Assembly (NCBI GenBank): GCA_022661535.1
Contig: JAKULF010000008.1
Coordinates: 2,790,001 to 2,854,000 of the forward strand
From: Eutypa lata
Lineage: Eukaryota > Ascomycota > Sordariomycetes > Xylariales > Diatrypaceae
Length of the DNA stretch: 64,000 bases
Direction of reading: 5' to 3'
The notes under the pieces were generated by a model that was not told the DNA's origin, ran no database searches, and worked only from the letters and a program-made list of their open reading frames with translations. The translations under genes and the position numbers were made by a program. Below, piece by piece: positions 46,451 to 59,081 of the stretch; position 1 is the first letter of the stretch; every line of letters begins with the position of its first letter.

Positions 46451-47507
46451 TATACATCTTGAGAAGATCTCAGATGGACAGTTGATGTGGTTTGTTGATT
46501 TAATAGAGAATATATAACGTAGTGGCTGTAATTCATGTTGTGGGTGAACAAAATTTGTGCCGGGATATTATACCCTAAGGGTGGATGTCCGTGGGTCCGA
46601 ACCAAGCCGGCCGGCTCCGGATAGGCAAGTTTGGCAAATTAGTCCGAAAGGGGACCGAATTTCAATACTGCAGTACCTACTGTCAGATTAAATATTAGGC
46701 AATTCATAAAATCCTGTATCACCAATCGGGAGAAGGCTAAGACTCGAATATAATTATGAAAACGGTTTGTTATACGTCAGTGGTAAGATACCTCGTAGCA
46801 AGTTATCCCAGCAACATGTCGGAGGGTCCAGAAGCCTTCGGGTATGCAGTGTAGTGAGTGTCTGTGATAAAACGCCTGAATAGATTTATCTACCCCTTCA
46901 TCTCTGTCTCCTCTAATTGTTGATGTAATTACATAGGTAGAAATAGTCTTCCCTAATATGCCTTTTAATTACTGTGAACAGCTACGGAATGACCTTCGAA
47001 AAACCTGTGCGCACTTGCAGAGCATCTGGGTATATACAAGCCGATGGCTTGCTTCAACTTTTACTCGTTTATAGGAGGGTGTCGTTGGTAATATCTGCCT
47101 ACCACTTTGTGGAAAACAAACATGTTAATTTACAGCGGCTGTGCAGATTAATTAGTTAGAAGATACTATTAAATAACAAATGATAATTAGATACTTACAT
47201 GTCGTTAGTGTAGATTCTGCAGATGGCAGCCACAGCACAATTTTCAGATACGTGTAAACGGATTAGCTTTTCAGTTCATTATACCTAGGTAAGTCATATA
47301 TGTCGGTATATAGGTAGATACCCAGACTGTTGCTGGTTTACCACACTGTTTTTATGGAAAGCATTCTAGCATTGGTGGTGCCTTGGCTTGCCCATCAAGG
47401 TACCCGAGTTTGAATACTCAACCAGACCCGTCTAATGCTCTTACAAAACTGAACATTTTGTTTCATGTTAATTTCCAGAGAAATTCAATCTAAATTATCA
47501 TCTCAAC
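46451..47507. other. Intergenic region, no gene recognised
   Basis: About 1 kb between tRNA-Ala and the N-methyltransferase-like gene. No supported frame. Confidence 0.4.
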
Positions 47508-49036
47508 ATGCGTGTCGGTCTCCTGGCTCTGTGCATCGGACTGGGCGTGCAGTCTTTAATCGCAGCCTCGAATATTGACGGCGAGGTTGATTCACAACTC
47601 GACCACGGTCAAGGTACGTACCACAACATCTATTCAGGCGTTGGATCACTGACGGCATAAATGACAGTTCAACAATTCCTGCCAGAACTTGCTGTGGGTG
47701 TGCAGGTGCCAATTATTGGCGAAGTTCAGACCGAGCCAACTACGTTGCGCCACCTTGAGGAGAAGGAATGCCTACTGGATAGACTTGACAAGTCTCGAGG
47801 AACTTACAATGTCCACCACCCTCGTTGGCGCCTGTTGAAGACTCTGTGGAGTTTCTCCAAATACAGAGATTTCAGCAAGGCTGATGTACAACGGTGGCGC
47901 GACATGTACAAGAGCACATCCAAGCAGCAGAAAGACGTTAGTAAACCCCCACCGCCTGAAAGCTTCCAAGTAACATCGAATTTACATGATGCAGGTGCTC
48001 GAATCCGTGGTTCAATACCGCGACAAACTAAACAACATCGAGCACCTCGTTGAGCGGAACGCTGTTATTTGCGACGGCATAGTCGAGCATGCTCTGAATT
48101 TCTACGACATCGACAAAAAGGAGCTGCAGGAATTCATCAAGGAGCAAGAGAAGGCGGGCCAATCTCCCGATCGCACCAGCGTCCAGCAGTCCTTGAAGCA
48201 TTATGTGCGGGACTGGGCGAAGGAAGGTGCACATGAAAGAGGTGCAGCTTTCCCCTGCATCCTGGAGACATTAGAGACTCTGTACCCCGGCCGGAATAGC
48301 GGTAACTCGAGCACGGCTGTGGCCAAGGTTTTACTTCCCGGAGCGGGATTGGGTGCCCTTGGACACGAAGTAGCTTCACTTGGAGGTTTGTTTGACCCTC
48401 CCGGCTCATTAAGATGGAGTGACTCGAAACTGATTTGCAACAGAGTTCGAAGTCGTCCAGAACGAATGGTCCACTTACATGATTGCCGCTTATCGCTACC
48501 TTGAAGCCAGCTCAGCCCCTGAGAGCATCGTCTTTCACCCCTTCATCGATAGTCTATCGCACCACGCCACGACTGCGAACATGGTACGACCGGTTCACGT
48601 ACCCGAGAAGAACTTTGATGCGTCGAGCGTTCTCATGGTGGAAGGCGACTTCACCCAGATCTTCTCTAATGAGAAGGGACAGTACGATGTCATAATTACG
48701 CATTTCTTCATCGACACGGCTCGCAACTTGATGGGTTATTTCGAAACGATTCATCAACTATTACGTCAAGGGGGATATTGGATCAACTTTGGCCCCCTGC
48801 TGTACGGATCGGGCCCATTTGTGCAGCTCTCTCTCGACGAGATTGTGTTGGTATCAGAAGCGATGGGTTTTGATTTTGAGGACCTTCCCGAGACTTGCGG
48901 TGCACAGTCTCTGCCAGATTCAGCAGGAGGCTTGTCAAAGGTGCGAAGTAAATACGCGGCCTATGGGTTCGATGAGCTCGAGTTGAAAAGAAATGCGTAC
49001 ATGGCTCAGTCCTGGCTTGCTCGAAAAGTCAAATAG
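47508..49036 (+). CDS. Carnosine N-methyltransferase-like protein (N2227 family) with a signal peptide
   Basis: SAM-dependent methyltransferase of the family of human CARNMT1. Exons 47508-47613, 47668-47936, 47995-48385 and 48444-49036; introns of 54, 58 and 58 nt keep phase and give 452 residues. SAM motif I is VLLPGAGLGALGHEVA. The family block EVVQNEWSTYMIAAYRYLE is rebuilt across intron 3, whose donor GTTTGT is weak. DVIITHFFIDTARNLMGY and GGYWINFGPLLYG complete the catalytic domain. The N-terminus MRVGLLALCIGLGVQSLIAA is a clear signal peptide on its own exon, unexpected for a family known from the cytosol and nucleus. Its true substrate here is open. Confidence 0.88.
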
Positions 49037-49472
49037 CATTATGTAGCGAGGATAAAAAATGCCCCCTTACAAGTTTTACGCTCTCAACGATAGATTGATC
49101 TAATAGAGCTTAAGTAATAATAACATCACAGCCGGGTTTCCATGCATATTATGGGCAAGTGTGCGCATTAAACAATCATTATGTACAAGATTTTGTTTGT
49201 TACGATCCACCATAGGTGGTTGGTTGTACAGGCCAGGACAATCCATTCCACCGTTGTCTACAGATAGATTCTTTAAACGGTTATCGGCTTCTCTCCATTC
49301 CTCTTCAACTTGGTATTTTCGGCCATAATCTGGTGTTTGGAATCTACGTGACGCGTCTCCCTTTGTCCGCAACATTTGTTATGTCAAGTTCTTTCTCTTT
49401 TTTTCTCTTTTTTTTCTTCCTTTTTTTTCTTTCCTTCTTTTGCCTTTCTTCTATTCTTCTTTACATTAAATC
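49037..49472. other. Intergenic with a long pyrimidine tract
   Basis: Positions 49383-49455 are a CT/T-rich run on the plus strand. No gene recognised. Confidence 0.45.
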
Positions 49473-51181
49473 ATGTATGCAAACCCTTTAACATCAAGAG
49501 ACTCATTGGAGAATCGCAGCCCAGGGGAGAGGTCCCTTCTGTGCTTCCTTTCACTTCCCCATCATGATCGCTTCCCGAAGGATCTCCTTAAGCTGCATTG
49601 GGAGAGGACGGTACCGGCAGGGGCTTCAAATAATCTCGGCTACGATGACTGTCTTGAACAGTTTAGGCATGATGGATTGATAGAATTGCGGGATGAAAGA
49701 CTTGAGGACGGCAGCATCGAAACACGAATCTTAATTGGAGAGACCTGTCAAAATGCCGTTCACGAGATTTATCTGTGGAGTCCGGCAACATTATCGGAAG
49801 TTTTCAATGATGCCTGTAGCCTGCTGAACTCGGTATGGCCCAAATCCGTCACCGCCGAAGTGCACTTCTCTTCCTTAGACGAGGTTTCCAATTGGAGAGC
49901 CTGCCGAAGACTTTTCCCGCATGTTGATAAACTTTTAACTGCTTATATGGACTCTGAAGGAGATATTCGAAAATTGTGTGCCACAAGAGATTTGGCCTGT
50001 CTATTCATTGAAGCATCGTGGTATTTCATGCCCCGCAAATCGAGATTCTACCGTGTACTGATCTGCTAGAGGCTAGGTATCAAAAATATGCTAGAAAATA
50101 TTCTAGCGCAACGAAATTTCTGCAGGCGGCTTTTGGGGTCATTGACCGCGCTTCAGGCGACATGCCTGACGTGTTATCTGCAATGTACAACGCACACAGT
50201 GCTGTTTCTTTCGATGACAACAACAATGCACTTGGGCTCTGGTACGCCGAAAAGTTTAAAGAAGCGCAGGATGGCACATATGCCGAGACTAGTGTTGAGA
50301 CGACAAAGTACGCCGTGGCTTACTCTGAGCTGGGAATGGCTCATGTCCTGAATGGGCATTCTACGGACGATGTCATGCAGCTTCTCGAGAAGTCGGGGCA
50401 GATTCGCCAGCGCTTACCTGGTTTCGAAAAGGTCAATCTCTTTAACGTTCTTCGTGGTAAAGCTTACGTCCACGTACTACGCGGGGAGTTAGGTGAGGCT
50501 TTCAACTACCTCTCCGTGGCGCTTAAAGAGCGTGAGGATGAGTATGGCCGTGACGATGAAAGAGGTGGCCGGTAAGTCACATTTCGCTCCTTTCCCACAA
50601 CCCCCTAAAATGTTCGGTTTGTGCTCTGATACTGACGATCTAATTAGAAGCGGTGCGCTTCTTTTTGACCTAGGAAATGTCACATACAAACAAGGTATGT
50701 TGGCAGCAGGCGAAGAAAGGTCAAAGAAGCTATCTGCCAGCAGAGGCTACTACAACCGCTCTATGAAAGTTTGCAAAGCAGCGTATGGTGGAGAGGATGT
50801 TTCGGTAGCGGACGGAGAAGTGGCGAGTGCACGACTTCTCTTGGAAAGCGACCGTGTCGATACCGAGCTCCAAGAAGCAAAGTAAGTTATTCGAGATATG
50901 ATCAGCTAGTTATATGATAGCCTGCTCACCTAGTACCTAGAGGTTTACTTGAACGAGCGATCGAGAAATACAACCTAACCAAAACTGCGGAGCGTGAGAA
51001 GGCAAGGGCTCTATTTTACCTAGGTTTTGTCCTCGGCTCTTTGAATCCGCCGCACGAGGGTTCGGCTAGCATGCGAGAGGCGAAATTGATCCGAGATAGA
51101 CTGGACCCTAATAACCCAGTTGCTTTATCGGATCTAAAGGTTGAACATTTTGATAAATTGGTTGGCGTTTTGAAGCGGTAG
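49473..51181 (+). pseudogene. 5'-truncated, frameshifted NB-ARC/TPR-type gene
   Basis: The reading starts inside a domain. ERSLLCFLSLPHHDRFPKDLL resembles the winged-helix segment after NB-ARC in the receptor at 55.5-58.7 kb (VLLRALCFFDPDKIPTDML). No P-loop part exists upstream. The first block (to 50069) stops after EASWYFMPRKSRF. Helical-repeat sequence resumes in another frame as EARYQKYARKYS and runs to 50571. Introns 50572-50647 and 50882-50940 connect to exons 50648-50881 and 50941-51181, both phase-consistent, with TPR-like helices (ALLFDLGNVTYKQG, ALFYLGFVLGSL). The intact 3' exon structure shows this was a working gene. A shorter protein from the downstream block alone cannot be excluded. 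Confidence 0.65.
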
Positions 51182-51606
51182 GGGGTGCTATGGTATGTGT
51201 AAGGCGCTACTTAGTTATCATGCCTTTATTCAAATATACCGCAATAATAAATTGAAGATTTCGAGGGACCTGTCACACAACACCACGCCCTTGTGATGCC
51301 CCCTTCTCATTATGTACCCCCTGCTTTACCACCCCCGCTTCTATGCTGCTATTAAACGCTGGCCATCGGCAGTTATGCATATTAAGGTAACACAGAAGGG
51401 GGTTGGAAAAGGGCGGCTCCTCAGGTTCGGTGCTAGAGCCTCTCGACATTCTTTTATAAGGTGGGATCCCGACACTCCTCACTCATTTCTCTTCCAGGCA
51501 AACAAATTTTCTGCTCCTCCCATCCTTGATCCATTCGGTTGACCTAACGTCCATCTTCCAACATCGTCCCAGCATCATAGTTATCATTCGCATAGCTGCA
51601 TCAGAA
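51182..51606. other. Intergenic region, no gene recognised
   Basis: 425 bases upstream of the 7-TM gene. No distinct element was seen. Confidence 0.35.
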
Positions 51607-53239
51607 ATGGATCCCGGGTATCTGGATAGGACTCCGGTACGACCACCGCCTGCAGGACACACGTCTAACTTCATAGACCCCGAGTCGAGGTCTTATCAGT
51701 TGAGCAACCTCATCGCCGTCCTGTCCGCCCTCGTCGTCCTCCTTATATCCTTGCGCATCTATTCCCGACTAAAGATCACGCGCTCCTTCGGCGCAGACGA
51801 TTGTAGGTTTTTCTCTATTTGTCTTTTTCTGTGATGAGCCTTCTCATGCTAATTCATCCCATTAGGGATCTGCATTATTGCGACAGTCAGACTTCTCTTA
51901 ACTCCCCGTAGAAGCCGGTGATTTGATAATGGTGCTGATATATAACTGGTTCAGATCCTTACACTGTCCTACTCTGCCCTTGTCCTTAAACGTGGGTTTT
52001 ATCGTCTCCTAAACTCCATTTCTACAGCCACCTACCTCAATACGTACTGAAACACCGGTATTCAGTCCTCTTCAAGCCAGGCGGCGGTATACTAGGAATA
52101 CATCTTTGGGATGTGCCGCTTTCGCATTATCTTGAGTACGAGAAGGTAAGGCTCTCGCCCTAGGAGACTCAATAACCAACGCTCATCCAAACTTGAATCT
52201 AGGGCTCATTGGCCGACTCAGTTCTCATTCGCATTGCCAACACGACAATAAAAACCGGCTTTCTGGTCTTCTATCTTCGGTTATTCAGTCCTATCACTTA
52301 CGTGCGATACATGGTGTGGGGTGGCATGGCTGTTGTGATCACATTCTGCATTGTCTTCGTGATCATCGATCTCGTGGCGTGCGCCCCTTGGCCAAGCGAA
52401 CAAGGGGACTGGCTCGCTCCCTCGGTTGAGGAACGCTGCGGTCATATAGTAGTAGATCTAATCACTGCCGGCGCCTATTTTAGTGTCATTACCGATTTTT
52501 ACATTTTGTTTATCCCGCTCCACCGGGTGCCCAAACTGGGCCTTTCCAGAAACAGGAAGATAGGGGTTAGCCTCATATTTCTCACGGGCTTATTGTAAGT
52601 TACCTAGCAGCAGTCTTTCTGTTCTAGCGTGAGAGTTCGTTAACGTACCCGTCTAGAGCTGCCGGTGCTGGACTAACCAACCTGATCATCCGCTCCGATA
52701 AATCGATTTTTGATCCGTCAGATTTCACGTGGACCATAGTCCCAGTGTATATTACATGGTGAGCATAGTGCCTCCTGCTTTCTTTTTCTTTGGGATTTGC
52801 CTTGATAGGGATATGACTTAGCCGTCACCATTTTCCCATTAATACTAAACCGGGCGATGGCAGTATCATTGAGATCAATGTCGGGCTTATATGTCTCTCG
52901 CTCCCGGTCGTGTTCATCTTATTCGTGGGCCGCCTCACGAACTTCAGCGAGTCCGTCGGCTCTTGGATCAGAGAGCGACGTAGTCCTCGCCCGAGTGCCA
53001 ACGAGAGTACTTCAAACCTCGCGCAAGATGACATCGTAACGCCGCATCCGCCCGTGCCAAACAACCCAACAAGCCTGTCAGGAATGCGTAAGTTTGTCCG
53101 CAACATCTACCACTCTAAGGCGCAGAACTCTGCGCGCGGAGAGACTACCTTCACGGCTTTCGACGACCTAGTTTCAGCGGATGTTAACTACCACCTCCAG
53201 CTGAAAACACTGCAGTCTAAACGAGATGAAGAAAGTTGA
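51607..53239 (+). CDS. Rhodopsin-domain (SAT4-like) 7-TM membrane protein
   Basis: Integral membrane protein of the large fungal rhodopsin-like family (relatives include PTH11-type receptors; no CFEM domain here). Seven exons, all phase-consistent: 51607-51802, 51866-51885, 51955-51995, 52028-52145, 52203-52594, 52657-52758 and 52864-53239, giving 414 residues. Family signs: an N-terminal TM1 (LSNLIAVLSALVVLLISLRI), FGADDW before TM2, GILGIHLWDVP in the first outer loop, then FYLRLFSPITYVRYMVW. A TM-rich stretch includes VVITFCIVFVIIDLVAC and ends at IEINVGLICLSLPVVFILF. The soluble tail of about 110 residues is Ser-rich. The 20-nt exon 2 and the GTTTTA donor of exon 3 are the weakest parts of the model. 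Confidence 0.85.
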
Positions 53240-53512
53240 GATATTAGTCAGGGATGATACTAGTCAAGGTTTGCTGGAAATTAACTAGAAACTGTCAACA
53301 CGGGGGACACAGGGCAGCTGTTTCTTTATACAATAATAAATTTTCTTATATTCACGAGTGCCATATATATACAAATAGATCCAAGCCATCTTCTAAATAG
53401 CCAAACACTCTTTTCTCTTTCTCTTCCTCCCGGACGCCGTTGCAATGCTACACATATTAGGTAGATCAACAGATTAAAAATTTAAAAAAAAGCCACACAA
53501 TCGTAGTCATAA

Positions 53513-54819
53513 TCACACCCAGTCCTTGGGATTTCGTAACACGTCGATGAGCCTCTGCTCGCGGCCCTTGGGCTCCGGCTCGTACATGTAGCGCCACTGG
53601 GCAGTGAGGGGCAAGCTCATGAGGATGCTCTCGACGCGGGAGCCGGGGACGTTCAGGCCGAAGGCGGTGCCACGATCATGGACGAGGTTGAACTCGACGT
53701 AGCGGCCGCGACGGACCTGCTGCCACTCCTTCTCCTTCTCGGTGAAGGGCATGTCCTTGCGGCGCTCGATGATGGGCAGGTAGGACGGCAGGAAGCTCTT
53801 GAGGCAGTCCTGGACGAAGGCGAAGGTGTTCTCGGGGTCGGACTCGCTCGCGTCCAGGTCGTCGAAGAAGATGCCCCCGACGCCCCTCGCCTCCCCGCGG
53901 TGCTTGTTGTTGAAGTATTCGTCGCACCACCGCTTGAACCGCGGGTAGTAGGCCTTGTCGTGCTTGTCGCAGGCCTCCTTCAGGGCGCGGTGGAAGTGCA
54001 CGGCGTCCTCGTCGAACAGGTAGCTCGGGGTCAGGTCGCTGCCGCCGCCGAACCACCAGGCCTGCGGGGTGCCGTCGGCGCGCATGGTCTCGAAGTAGCG
54101 GTAGTTGAGGTGCACGGTGGGCGCCATGGGGTTGCGCGGGTGCAGGACCAGGCTCAGGCCCAGGGCGTAGAAGTCCAGCTGCTCCTCGGCGGGGATGGTG
54201 CGGTGGTTCGCCCGCATCTTGTCGATGGCGCCCTTGGGCAGCGTCCCGTACACGACGCTGATGTTCACCCCGGCCTTCTCGAACACGTTGCCCTCCTGCA
54301 GCACGCACGACAGCCCCCCGCCGCCGTGCGGCCGCGTCCACGTGTCGTGCTGGAAACTCATGCCGTCGACTTGCTCTAGCGCGTACACGATGGCCTCCTG
54401 CTGCTCCCGGATGAACTTCTCCATGCGTAGTCGCATCGGTGATTGGTCGTTGATTCCCTGCTCGCGCTTCGTCCGTTCGTCGAGGTCGGCAACGGACCGA
54501 GGCTCCATTTGTACGGGCTTTTGTTTGGCCTATAGAGGAGTAGAAATTACAACTGGTCAGCAACCGCCTTTCTTCCCCTCTTCATGTAACACCACGAATG
54601 GAACCCCAATTGACAAGCTAGACTCACCATTGTGTAGACTGTAGCAGATACCGATAACGTTCCAGCAATTGCTATTGTGGCTAGTTTTGTTCGAACAGAA
54701 TTGGAGCTGGAGGTGGAAGTGTTTGCGCCGGATGTGAAGTAGCGTTGGAAAGGCCGCGAGTTATTATATTGCGCCCGTGGCCGTAGCCAGGGCAATTGGG
54801 TCAGCCGTCTTCGAAACAT
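53513..54819 (-). CDS. HEM13: Coproporphyrinogen III oxidase (oxygen-dependent)
   Basis: Haem-pathway enzyme that decarboxylates coproporphyrinogen III to protoporphyrinogen IX using O2. Exons 54628-54819 and 53513-54529, one 98-nt intron, 402 residues. Family blocks: TWTRPHGGGGLSCVLQEG, FEKAGVNISVVYG, PMAPTVHLNYRYFET, AWWFGGGSDLTPSY, GVGGIFFDDLD and RRGRYVEFNLVHDRGT. Exon 1 codes a 64-residue leader: an Arg-rich presequence (MFRRRLTQLPWLRPRAQY) followed by a hydrophobic stretch (LATIAIAGTLSVSATVY). This looks like a bipartite signal for the mitochondrial intermembrane space. The S. cerevisiae enzyme is cytosolic, the animal one mitochondrial; this gene resembles the latter arrangement. Confidence 0.97.
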
Positions 54820-55534
54820 CTCAATTGGGTGTGAAGGAAACTACTAGGTATGTAGGTCAGGTAAGGTACAATTGCCAATCTCGTACGAGCGAATATAGGC
54901 CAAGGGTAGGAACCAGGAGACGGTCGTAAGTTCTGGGAAGTTTCCAACGTCGTTCGATCTGCAGGTCCCGCCGCCACTTCCGTAGTTCGGTACTAACTAG
55001 GTATGTCGGAGGGCTCCAGCCTTCACGGCCTTGACCAGTCGAGTATAATGTTAGAGGTTTTTTGGTCTTATTAGTACCTAACTAGTTATTCGCCATAGCT
55101 TTCTGATATAATAACCCCTCTTAAGAATTCTCCGATTAAGAATATCAGATGCATGCTTCCTCAATCTACGTAAATGGGAACATTGTCTTACATACCTACT
55201 TGTTAATACGCACATGGAGATCCGTGCACAACAGGAGCTAGCCGTATATGGTAATAATCTAGCCACTCGCAGCTCGATTTTATCGTGCTATCACATTGAG
55301 TTACTTCACTACATATGTATTTTGACGTCGACTCCACTTATAGTTTGACGACATCTCCTTAGGTACTTAACGAACGATAGTTTTATTTTTATTATTTAAA
55401 TCAATATTCATGTATTATCGGTACATGAACTGAACTAAACACCACGCTATAAATGCAGACAAAACAATACCCCTCCGCCCCTCGCCGCTAATGTAACCTA
55501 TTCGCCAAGTTGATCATGGTTCCTTAAAATAGGA
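54820..55534. other. Intergenic region between HEM13 and the NB-ARC gene
   Basis: About 700 bases. The left part must contain the HEM13 promoter. No other feature was recognised. Confidence 0.4.
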
Positions 55535-58500
55535 TCAGCACAGAAATGATGGAATGAGTGTATCGAATGCTTCATCCGTGATATCTGGATCGTATTCAAA
55601 TGTTGTGATAGTGCTTCGCAGCCTCACAGCCTCTGTCCTTATAGCGGCTGCTTCACTCTCTCTTCCCATATCTTCCAGGATCTGTGACATCTTATACATT
55701 GATCGTGATACCCTTGGAACTGGATCAAATGTATTCTTAAGCACCTGGAGAGCTCTCTGGATGTAGTCCCTAATACAATATTAATAATCCACTAAATTCA
55801 TCTGGGTGAAGTAGGCATCGTCACATACAGAGCTTCTTCTAGGCTCCCCTCTCTGTGGAGGAAGGTTGCCATCTTATGTAAACCAAAACCGGTCTTGAAC
55901 TCCTTTGGAGTAATTGTTTCACAGATCTCTAAGGATTTGCGAGTGGCTTCTTTGGCATCGCCAATCCTGCCCTGTGCCTCCCTCACTAATGCGAGATAGG
56001 ATAATCCCCTTCAAAATAGATCAGTGCTATACGACAAAATATTATAAATTGAGAAAGGTGTAAATAATATAACGTACTGTCCATATTTCTGTGAGCCCAC
56101 ACCTGTTGTCTCCTCAAATAAATCGAGACCCATTTCAATGAATGACGATGCTGCGTCGATCTCTCCCCTTTTCCAATAGGACAGGCCCAAGTCAAGATAG
56201 GAAAGTGCTGTCGGAGAGCCATCGTGTATTTGTCGCTTTTGGCAGGTTTCATGTATCTCGACTGCTCGCAAGCTACACTCTAGTGCCTCTTCAAGGTTAC
56301 CAGCTTCCATATAGGCAATCCCAGCAGAATAAAACGTGTTGCCGAGAAGGGGATCCATAGGGTCGAGCACGCGCTTGCGGATTTCAAGCACCCTGATACA
56401 GAGCTCTACGGTTTCTTTAATTCTATTGCACTCGAATCTCACCCCTGCTAAGTTGAATAGAACAGTGGCAAGTGTCAAGATGTTTCCTTCTGATTCCGGA
56501 CAGGCAGCCTGGGCGGCCATTATCAAAGGTTCTGCTTCGGTAAACAAGCCACGCTCAACCATGTACCTAGAATAGAATGGGTCATATATTCATCAGAGAC
56601 ATTTAAATATGATTTAGATATGATGTTTGTGTACTTACCAAGTACATGCACTTAGCAGGCTTGCTAACTCGGCATCCTTCCGACCTTTGTTGAATAGTTT
56701 ATGCCATTGTCCGCAGATGAATATCACATGCGGTAGATATTGTTTGCAACGCGTCCAATTCTCCCACATAGGCTTGCCGTCAATCTCACGGGGGAATAGG
56801 CTATTCATGAGCGATAGAATCTGGTTGAAATTGCTTATCCGTTCGTCCCTTGTCATATCGATTGATGCCATGGTCTGCACTAGTCGATGTACCCCAACAT
56901 TATTATCGGTCTGTGATACTAGACCGCTTCTGCAGAGACCAGTCAAGGCCTCGTAAAGACTAATGGACACTATCAATATGGAGATAAAGTCCATCGCATC
57001 GAAAAGGGTATCTTACTCGAATTCTGTCGCGATTTCAATCAGCGGCTGCTCATGGTCAAAGCTAGATAAGAGCATGTCGGTGGGTATCTTATCGGGGTCA
57101 AAAAAGCAAAGGGCTCGCAGAAGGACTTTCATATCTCCTTGTAGTTCTCCAATCGAAAAGGCCGTGGCGATGCTATTCCGGTATTCCACAGCACAATCCT
57201 TCAATTGGTATATCTTTCCGGCGGATTTCTGATAAACCTTGAGAAAACCTGGAATATCCATGTGGAGCCGGCTGATATAACTGCCAATATGATACAATGC
57301 AAGTGGGACACCTCTCCACTCGGACAGGACCTCGTCCATCTCCTCGCTATGTTGTTCTCTCTTATTCTCTCCAATTATCTTGTAGAACAAATCCTTGGAC
57401 TCTGTTTGACTTAGTGGTAAAAGCTCCAAAGGTGATGAACTCCGGAATTCCGAAACGTATGGGCTTCTACTCGTTATGACGATGTGACCACTTCCGCCTG
57501 ACGGCCAAAAGTCCTCTAGGTGATGGACATCATCAACATTATCGAAGATAAGAAGCCAGGCTTTATCTAAATGATGTCAGCATGAACAACCGTCTTTCTG
57601 AATAACATCCCTACCAGTGGTCTGTAACCAGGACACCAAAGACTGGGCATTTTTCCTGGGTTCTACCTCCATAGAAGTCCCCTCAAGTTTAATCTTTACC
57701 GCACAGTTAGACAGTGCATTTGCAATCTTAGCATGGTTGTCTGCCGTGACCCAAATACAGGCGAAATATTCTTCAACAAAGAGTTTGGAATAACGGGCTG
57801 CCAACTGGGTTTTACCTATCCCAGGCAAACCGTGAATGCAGACAATAGCAGGTCGCTCGATAGCAGAAAGTAATCTTATGCGGACGAAGTCAAGGTCTTC
57901 CTGGCGTCCATGAAAGAATTTGTTGACGCCTACGGGGATTTTCTCGCTTGAGAGTGGTATAGGCGCAGAACTCTGTATTGTGTGCGGCATGCCACCAGAA
58001 GTGGAGCCATTGAGGCGGTCAGCCCAAATCTTGATTCTTTGTGCCGACTTCAAATGTTCACTCTCGAATTCTGCGAATTTCGTGTGCTTTCTCTCATGGA
58101 CTATGTGATATTAGCGGGTTCCCCCTGAGGTGCTAGCGAAATGAATATTTACTATGCGGGTATTTACGGAGCGCCAGCGCTAGATTTAGTAACTGAATGG
58201 ACAGCTCTGCGAATAACTGCAGTACAAAACTTCGTGGCAATTCTGAATCTCGTTGTGGTAGCGAGGACGGGAGAGCAGGGGTGACGGTAAGATCCTCAAA
58301 CATGACCAACATGTGTTCATGTCCTGTTCTTCTCTGGTATAGTTGCTTTTAATACTTAGCTTTTGATACAATATGTAGAAGAAGGAGTAGACTTACTGCC
58401 AATGCTAGTCCGCAGCTGCCCCAAATCATCGCTTCCCAATCAGAACATTGCTTCTCCCCTGTAGTTATTATGTTCCTCACCAGTTGCATAAAGCCGTCAA

Positions 58501-58702
58501 GAGATCTTAAAGCCCCATTTATACGAAGTGAGTACGTGTAGTTTCCGTTGATGTTGTTTTCAACAGTGTTGATATGATGGAAAAGGCCTTCACGCGTAGT
58601 AATAGCCCAGATTGCATCTGACGCATCCGAGTCACCTCTCAGTAAGTGTTGGAATGTTGCTTTAACATCATCCATCCGACCAGTGTTTATGGACAAGTTC
58701 AT
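55535..58702 (-). CDS. NB-ARC/TPR STAND receptor (NLR-like)
   Basis: Probable signal-transducing NTPase of fungal non-self or stress recognition. Eight exons, all in phase: 58397-58702, 58168-58294, 57615-58100, 57017-57566, 56639-56959, 56078-56566, 55829-56008 and 55535-55769, giving 897 residues. N-terminal domain (about 145 residues: AITTREGLFHHINTVENN, ALRSLDGFMQLV, DWEAMIWGSCGLALA) is not one of the named effector domains I can recognise. NB-ARC: FFHGRQEDLDFVRIRL, P-loop HGLPGIGKTQLA, Walker B AWLLIFDNVDD, VITSR and GVPLALYHIGSYI. The C-terminal half is TPR repeats (LGNTFYSAGIAYMEAGNLEEAL and similar). The first exon may begin further upstream, since ACTGACTAG before the ATG looks like a 3' splice site. 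Head-to-head with the gene at 59082. Confidence 0.88.
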
Positions 58703-59081
58703 GTTCAAATGACCCTAGTCAGTGATATGGTAGCATTTCCGTTGCATTACACTGCAAGGGGAAGAAATTAAATATAATGTGATTCGCAAAGAAAAGAATG
58801 ACCTGAAATGGACCTGGCAGGAAAGTTTCTGGCTTGGCAACTAAATAGGTACTCATAGATGCGGGGGTAGTAGAGGTCACTCTGGAAGCTGACATAGTTT
58901 AAGTGACGTAGGAGGCTAGATAGATTAGGTGGTATTGACAATACAAGCCACAAAGCAAGTAGATAGCTGTTGCTTACTTAACCATCGACTGTACATCCTA
59001 CTGATTATTATATACTTTGATGCACTTTTCCGGCTTTTTATAGTTCCTTATCTCTGAAGCTGCTTAGTTGTTCGGATCACG
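58703..59081. promoter_or_regulatory. Short divergent region between the NLR-like and membrane-protein genes
   Basis: 379 bases between the two predicted starts, possibly shorter if the receptor has an extra 5' exon around 58850. Shared control is plausible from the spacing alone. Confidence 0.45.

Noticed and set aside
47365..47420. tRNA-like text with GAGTTTGAATACTC resembling a T arm
   Set aside because: No acceptor or anticodon stem could be paired around it.
53678..54379. 233-codon frame antisense to HEM13
   Set aside because: Shadow of a GC3-rich gene; no domain.
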